From Kiritimatiellia bacterium (GTDB taxonomy: Bacteria > Verrucomicrobiota > Kiritimatiellia > UBA8416 > JABMPJ01), in the NCBI GenBank assembly GCA_029939545.1, contig JAOZSS010000037.1, positions 1 to 16,541 of the forward strand: a DNA stretch of 16,541 nt. Reading direction: 5' to 3'. Positions within the stretch are counted from its first letter, which is position 1. Each line of letters opens with the position of its first letter. A model generated the notes under the pieces. That model was not told where the DNA came from. It worked only from the letters and a program-made list of their open reading frames with translations, and ran no database searches. Below are positions 12,838 through 16,541 of this stretch, piece by piece. Made by a program: the position numbers and the translations under genes.

Positions 12838-14921
12838 TGGAGCCGATCCAGGCGGTGGGGCTCGGGGCATTGCTTATCACGTTGCGTATCTTTGTGCCGG
12901 GACTCTCGTTGGGCTGGATGCTTGTGCCGTCCGCAGAGCTGTCTGCCCTCAACTGGGAGCGCCGAATCATCATGGCCGCACGCGCCGTGCTGGTGGGTGT
13001 GATGACATCGGCTCTCATCGTCTTCGTGCTCGGTCAGGCGGGCGGCTATCGCCTATCGCTCGAAGTCGGACTGCTTGCCATCGTGTGCCTGGCCGGCCTG
13101 CTGCCTGCGCTGTTGCGTCGCCGCCGCGAGTTCGGACAGTTTGTGCGCGCCTGTGTCCCCGTCGCGAGCCTCTGCCTGTGCGGGACGGCGGCCATCCTGG
13201 TGCTCCCCGGTCGCAGCGAGTGGATGCTTGGCGGATGGGATCCCGGCGTCTATGTCAGTGAAGGTGTTGCACTGGAGCGGACGGGTAGCTTCTACCCGGA
13301 GGACCCGGTGCTGACGGAGCATCTGAGCGAGGCTGAAGCCGCCGTGTTCACGCGGGGCGATGCACGAAGGACGGAACGCTTTCCCGGCGTGGTGGTCGAT
13401 GCGCAACGCCAGAGTTTGTCCTACGAGTTCTTTCGGCTCCACCCTGCTCTCATCGCCATGTTCTACCGCTGTGGCGGGATCGTGGCCGCCTTGCGTGGCA
13501 ACACGATTCTGGCGATGTTCGTGATCCTCCTGTTTGGCGCTATGCTGCTGGAACAGGCGGGGCGACCCCAGGCGCTCTTTGCCACACTGGTATTGCTGGC
13601 GCAACCGATCTGGCTCTACCATGCTCACGTACCGGTTTCGGAAATGCTTCACCTGTTGTTGGTTATAGGCATAGGTCTCCTTCTGCCTCATCGGCACCGG
13701 AACGCGGCGTGGGCCCTATGGCTTGCCCTTCTGATTCTCGGCCTGGTGCTGAACCGGTTCAGCTTCCTTCCCTTCGGCGGCATGCTGATTCTCGGACTGG
13801 CATGGCTGGACCTTGATCGCGAGCGGCGCGGCCGGGTGTGGTCCGAGCGGGGCCTTCAATGGGCCGCCCTTGCGCTCGGCGTATGGTTGGACCAGTGGAC
13901 GTCACCGGCATCGATCCAGGGCTGGAGCAAGAATGCCATACCCGTGATGGCCGCTGTTGTAGGCAGCACGGCCGTGATGGCCGCTGGTCTCGATAGTGCC
14001 GGTTCGTTTGCCGCGGCACGGCAGCGGCTCTCCACGATACCGCCGTGGACCCGGGTGGCGGTCGGGTGGCTCTGCGCGATAGCCGTTGTGGTACTCTATT
14101 TGCTTGGAAAATGGGGCGAACAGACCCATGAATCAGACAATCTGTACCGACTACTTCCGTACCTGGGCCCTGTTGCGGTTGGGTGCGCCGGGGCCGGGCT
14201 GTTCCTGGTGACGCATCGCGGGGAGAGAGTCAAACGCACGCTTGGACTGTTCCTGCTCTTCCTGTTTGGTATGGCGTTCATCGTGCTGATCAAGAAGTGG
14301 GCCAAAGATCTCTACCCATGGGCCACGCGCCGGTACCTGACCTGCATGGTGCCCTTGGTGGCCTTGCTGGCCGCCTATCCTATGGCTTGCCTCTGGCAGT
14401 TGCGTCGGCGCCCGCTGGTGGGTCGCCTTGCGGCGCTTGCACTGGTGGCCGTCCTACTGACAGGTGGGGCAAAACGCAGCTGGCATGCATGGTCCCGGGC
14501 TGAAACGCACGGGATTCGTCGTGTGCTTGATCGTGTCGCCGATCGCATTGACGCCAACGACATCGTGGTGGTCGATACGCCGACGTGGGGAACCCCTTTG
14601 AAGTTCATCTACGGAAAAGAGGTGCTCAACGGCAAGCACATGTGGCGCCGCAAGAACGCCGCCCAGATGCAGGTAGGCCTCGACGCGCTGAAACGGTTGC
14701 ACGACACCGGACACCGTATTCGGTTTCTGACCACTACGCGCACACTTGGCATGGATATCTATCCGGTTGATGTGGAGCCGGTCACGCTCGACTGGCAATC
14801 GGAGGAGTCTGTGCTCGAAGAGATTAATCACAGCAGCCGCGCCGACGACTTTGAGGTACGCGAAAAGCGCAACGTTTTCCGCCTGTTCACATGGCATCCC
14901 GCCGCTGCGCCGTCAGCCTGA
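12834..14921 (+). CDS. Large multi-pass membrane protein, probable GT-C-type glycosyltransferase
   Basis: A 695-aa integral membrane protein with about ten or more hydrophobic segments up to about residue 540, then a soluble C-terminal domain (from THGIRRVLDRVADRIDANDI to the end). The first large external loop carries GGWDPGVYVSEGVAL at 133-147. An acidic residue in this loop (here D136) is catalytic in GT-C enzymes, and GT39/ArnT-like proteins show comparable DPG/DEG-type motifs. A late loop has LYPWATRRYLTCMVPL at 493-508, of the kind used for binding polyprenyl-phosphate donors. The start ATG overlaps the DUF354 stop (ATGA), implying coupled translation. Probable role: transferring a sugar from a polyprenyl-phosphate donor at the outer face of the inner membrane. 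The family is not exactly identified, and a glycan-processing membrane protein of another type is possible. G+C and codon bias are higher here than at the start of the window. Confidence 0.68.
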   Translation: MMEPIQAVGLGALLITLRIFVPGLSLGWMLVPSAELSALNWERRIIMAARAVLVGVMTSALIVFVLGQAGGYRLSLEVGLLAIVCLAGLLPALLRRRREFGQFVRACVPVASLCLCGTAAILVLPGRSEWMLGGWDPGVYVSEGVALERTGSFYPEDPVLTEHLSEAEAAVFTRGDARRTERFPGVVVDAQRQSLSYEFFRLHPALIAMFYRCGGIVAALRGNTILAMFVILLFGAMLLEQAGRPQALFATLVLLAQPIWLYHAHVPVSEMLHLLLVIGIGLLLPHRHRNAAWALWLALLILGLVLNRFSFLPFGGMLILGLAWLDLDRERRGRVWSERGLQWAALALGVWLDQWTSPASIQGWSKNAIPVMAAVVGSTAVMAAGLDSAGSFAAARQRLSTIPPWTRVAVGWLCAIAVVVLYLLGKWGEQTHESDNLYRLLPYLGPVAVGCAGAGLFLVTHRGERVKRTLGLFLLFLFGMAFIVLIKKWAKDLYPWATRRYLTCMVPLVALLAAYPMACLWQLRRRPLVGRLAALALVAVLLTGGAKRSWHAWSRAETHGIRRVLDRVADRIDANDIVVVDTPTWGTPLKFIYGKEVLNGKHMWRRKNAAQMQVGLDALKRLHDTGHRIRFLTTTRTLGMDIYPVDVEPVTLDWQSEESVLEEINHSSRADDFEVREKRNVFRLFTWHPAAAPSA

Positions 14922-14937
14922 GTGATTGCATGAGCCC

Positions 14938-15657
14938 ATGCATGGTGCTATATCTTCTGAAGCTATGGAAAGGTACCTGCCAGAGGCGAAAATGACGGGC
15001 AGCATCACGGCGCAGAATGCTGCGCTGGCGTTGTTGGACCACTTCTGTGCGCCGGACCCGGTTTACCCTAAGGGCGAGATCCATAGCATCTACTACGACA
15101 CGCCCTGTCAGGCCGCCTACCATGACAAGGCAAACGGTGATTTTCTGAAGAGCAAAGCCCGCCTGCGCTGGTATACGCCCGACATGTCCGGCGACCCGGC
15201 GCAGAGCACGGCCTTCTTTGAACTCAAGCGGCGCGCGGGTGGCGGGCGGCGCAAGTCGCGGTCGAAGCTCTCGCTCGACCGGCAATGGCTCCACCACGCC
15301 CCGCTCGAGGACGCCGACTTCATGCGGATCCTCGAGGAGCAGCGATACGAACTGGGCGGAGAACTGGCGTCCGATCTGTTTCCGATGGCGGTGATCAAGT
15401 ATACGCGTTTCCGCTACGTCTATCCGCCGCTCGCCGCGCGGGTGGCCCTCGATACGCGCATCGGATCCGGGCGTGTTCATTCCACGTTCCTGCTCGGTGA
15501 GACAGACGTGGAGATTCCTGTTACAGTGTTGGAAGTGAAGAGTGAAGAGCCGTGCGAACTGCCGTGGCTCCACGAACTGTTTAACATCGGCTTCCGTTCG
15601 CGCAGTTTTTCGAAATACGGTGCCTGTATGGCTCAGCTCATGGGAGACGAGAGATAG
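14938..15657 (+). CDS. VTC-domain protein (triphosphate tunnel metalloenzyme fold)
   Basis: A roughly 240-aa cytoplasmic protein with the VTC domain (Pfam PF09359), known from the eukaryotic polyphosphate polymerase Vtc4 and occurring widely in bacteria. The tunnel motifs are regular: EAK near the N-terminus, IYYDTP, SKARLRWY at 72-79, FELKRR at 94-99, SRSKLSL at 107-113, KYTRFRY, ALDTRIGSG, LEVKSEE (E199, K201) and the closing SFSKYGA at 223-229. These basic and acidic side chains bind triphosphate and metal in the fold. Candidate starts are TTG 14926, ATG 14938 and ATG 14965; none has a good ribosome binding site, and homology to the EAK motif allows either of the last two. It follows the GT-C gene by 16 bases. 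Substrate is unknown, and polyphosphate synthesis is only one possibility. Confidence 0.85.
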   Translation: MHGAISSEAMERYLPEAKMTGSITAQNAALALLDHFCAPDPVYPKGEIHSIYYDTPCQAAYHDKANGDFLKSKARLRWYTPDMSGDPAQSTAFFELKRRAGGGRRKSRSKLSLDRQWLHHAPLEDADFMRILEEQRYELGGELASDLFPMAVIKYTRFRYVYPPLAARVALDTRIGSGRVHSTFLLGETDVEIPVTVLEVKSEEPCELPWLHELFNIGFRSRSFSKYGACMAQLMGDER

Positions 15658-15662
15658 GGGAG

Positions 15663-15675
15663 CAGAATTCAGGAG
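15663..15675 (-). repeat. Single GAATTC-family repeat copy supplying the next gene's AGGAG
   Basis: CAGAATTCAGGAG at 15663-15675 is the exact reverse complement of CTCCTGAATTCTG at 11762-11774, 13 identical bases about 3.9 kb away. It lies just after the VTC stop. Its AGGAG (15671-15675) is the only ribosome-binding-site candidate for the following gene. Confidence 0.6.
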
Positions 15676-15686
15676 ATAAGATTTGC

Positions 15687-16541
15687 GTGGACATGAAGAG
15701 TACATTTGACTTTCGGAACCTGGTTGACCTCTGCCGCCGGACGCATCAGGAAATGCAGAGCTGTGCGGTTCGTGCGGTCGACACCAGTCTGGCGGCCAGA
15801 AATTGGCTGTTTGGATGGTACATCGTTGAATATGAGCAGAACGGTGCCGATAGGGCCAGGTACGGCAAAGCAACACTCAAGCGCCTCTCGGTGGAACTCA
15901 AGGATAGCATCGGTCGCGGCTTCTCAGTGGATTCACTTGAGCAGATGCGTCGCTTCTATCTCGCATACAGGGAGCAACTTGTGGCCAGAGGGAAATCCGA
16001 GAAGGTGTCTCGGATTTCCTGGCCGGAGATTTCCGAGATAGTGTCTCGGATTTTGGATGCCGGCCCGTTGGCGCTGGATCAATCTGTGGCTGAAACTCCG
16101 GGAATCCAAATTCATCAGGCACTGTCTAGAGATCTGTCACAGTACCTGCGTCTCGGCTGGTCTCACTATGTCGAACTTCTCTCGATCGGCAATATCGACG
16201 AACGCAGTTTCTACGAAATCGAAGCCGCTCAGAACCAGTGGAGCGTGCGCGAACTCAAACGTCAGATTGCCAGTTCACTATACGAACGCCTCGCACTCAG
16301 CCGGGACAGAGACGAGATACGACGGCTGGCGCAGGAAGGTCAGGTGGTCGAAAGAGCCGCAGACCTCATCAAGAACCCACTGGTGCTTGAATTTCTGGAG
16401 TTGGATCAGAAACCAGCCTACTCCGAGAGCGAGCTCGAAACCGCCATTATCGACAGGATCGAGAATTTCCTTCTCGAACTCGGGAAAGGATTCTTGTTCG
16501 AAGCACGTCAGAAGCGTTTCAGCTTTGATGGTGACCACTTA
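15687..16541 (+). CDS. DUF1016/YhcG-type PD-(D/E)XK nuclease-family protein, cut by window end
   Basis: An open frame of 285 codons that reaches the end of the window, so the C-terminus is missing. The N-terminal helical domain (DUF1016_N) has WLFGWYIVEYEQNGADRAR, YGKATLKRLSVELKD and SLEQMRRFYLAYRE. After a linker carrying a 12-residue repeat come SWPEISEIVSRI and the family block YLRLGWSHYVELLSI, DERSFYEIEAAQNQWSVREL and QIASSLYERL. The final visible stretch, AIIDRIENFLLELGKGFLFEARQKRF, opens the PD-(D/E)XK nuclease domain; its catalytic D and E-x-K lie beyond the window. Members occur near restriction-modification and other mobile defence genes and are proposed DNA nucleases. The start is GTG 15687, with AGGAG 11 bases upstream; ATG 15693 is the alternative. 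It has no evident glycan role. Confidence 0.88.
   Translation, partial: MDMKSTFDFRNLVDLCRRTHQEMQSCAVRAVDTSLAARNWLFGWYIVEYEQNGADRARYGKATLKRLSVELKDSIGRGFSVDSLEQMRRFYLAYREQLVARGKSEKVSRISWPEISEIVSRILDAGPLALDQSVAETPGIQIHQALSRDLSQYLRLGWSHYVELLSIGNIDERSFYEIEAAQNQWSVRELKRQIASSLYERLALSRDRDEIRRLAQEGQVVERAADLIKNPLVLEFLELDQKPAYSESELETAIIDRIENFLLELGKGFLFEARQKRFSFDGDHL
15991..16050 (+). repeat. In-frame 36-bp-spaced pair of palindromes in the DUF1016 linker
   Basis: The first is a perfect 12-bp inverted repeat, GGAAATCCGAGA (15991-16002) and TCTCGGATTTCC (16008-16019), with a five-base loop. The second, TCCGAGA (16032-16038) and TCTCGGA (16044-16050), also has a five-base loop. The TCCGAGA units lie exactly 36 bases (12 codons) apart, and the encoded SEKVSRI and SEIVSRI peptides are repeated in frame. 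The loops differ (AGGTG and TAGTG). Confidence 0.8.

Noticed and set aside
11728..12870. Minus-strand frame of 380 codons opposite the DUF354 gene
   Set aside because: Fully antisense to a well-supported gene, with no recognisable domain and a composition typical of shadow frames.
12527..13261. Plus-strand frame of 244 codons bridging DUF354 and the GT-C gene
   Set aside because: Out of frame with two well-supported genes; the serine- and arginine-rich translation has no family character.
13053..13697. Minus-strand frame of 214 codons in the GT-C gene
   Set aside because: Antisense to membrane-segment coding sequence; hydrophilic and repetitive, a shadow.
14887..14921. Window-wide search for tRNA, rRNA or an intact transposase
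   Set aside because: No convincing cloverleaf, rRNA segment or transposase motif was seen by eye anywhere; this interval only marks one inspected gap.
14887..15876. Minus-strand frame of 329 codons opposite the VTC gene
   Set aside because: It crosses the ends of three real plus-strand genes, shows no motif, and the VTC motifs on the plus strand are decisive.

Overview
The window is a bacterial polysaccharide (exopolysaccharide, O-antigen or glycoprotein-glycan) biosynthesis locus, interleaved with toxin-antitoxin and defence-type accessory genes. The organism cannot be named from sequence alone. Shine-Dalgarno-led genes, undecaprenyl-type GT2 and GT-C glycosyltransferases, moderate-to-high G+C (visibly higher from about 12.8 to 15.6 kb than in the first 4 kb) and many accessory modules with intergenic repeats suggest an environmental, probably Gram-negative bacterium. 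No rRNA, tRNA, CRISPR array or intact insertion sequence was seen. Layout: (1) 31-2966, a plus-strand run of a DPM1/GtrB-like GT2 glycosyltransferase, a GT4 glycosyltransferase and a class I SAM methyltransferase whose last residues are lost at a junction. (2) 2936-4842, accessory DNA: a membrane-protein remnant joined at both ends to unrelated sequence, a RelE/ParE-type toxin with no visible antitoxin, and an AAA ATPase of the DUF4143 type. (3) 4876-8529, an AsnB-type amidotransferase, about 270 unassigned bases, the 5' end of a nucleotidyltransferase gene, and an alpha/alpha-toroid protein of a glycan-locus family without an assigned reaction. (4) 8510-9820, a GT4 glycosyltransferase on the minus strand, tail-to-tail with the toroid gene. 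(5) 9863-10668, a REPIN-like inverted repeat and a ribbon-helix-helix antitoxin/MazF toxin pair. (6) 10679-15657, a second DPM1-like GT2, a DUF354 GT-B-like protein, a large GT-C-like membrane protein and a VTC-domain (triphosphate-tunnel fold) protein. (7) 15687 to the window end, a DUF1016/YhcG PD-(D/E)XK nuclease-family gene cut by the window edge; it has no stop codon in the window. How the genes may work together (inference): the GT2 enzymes charge a polyprenyl phosphate with sugar, the soluble GT4 and GT-B-like enzymes build a lipid-linked glycan on the cytoplasmic face, AsnB could amidate a uronic acid residue, the methyltransferase and toroid protein could modify sugars, and the GT-C protein could transfer polyprenyl-phosphate-linked sugar on the outer side of the membrane. 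At several boundaries between glycan genes lies an accessory gene or fragment of the toxin-antitoxin, defence or DUF4143 type, often at a broken gene end. The window therefore looks like a glycan locus remodelled by repeated insertion and deletion rather than one intact operon.
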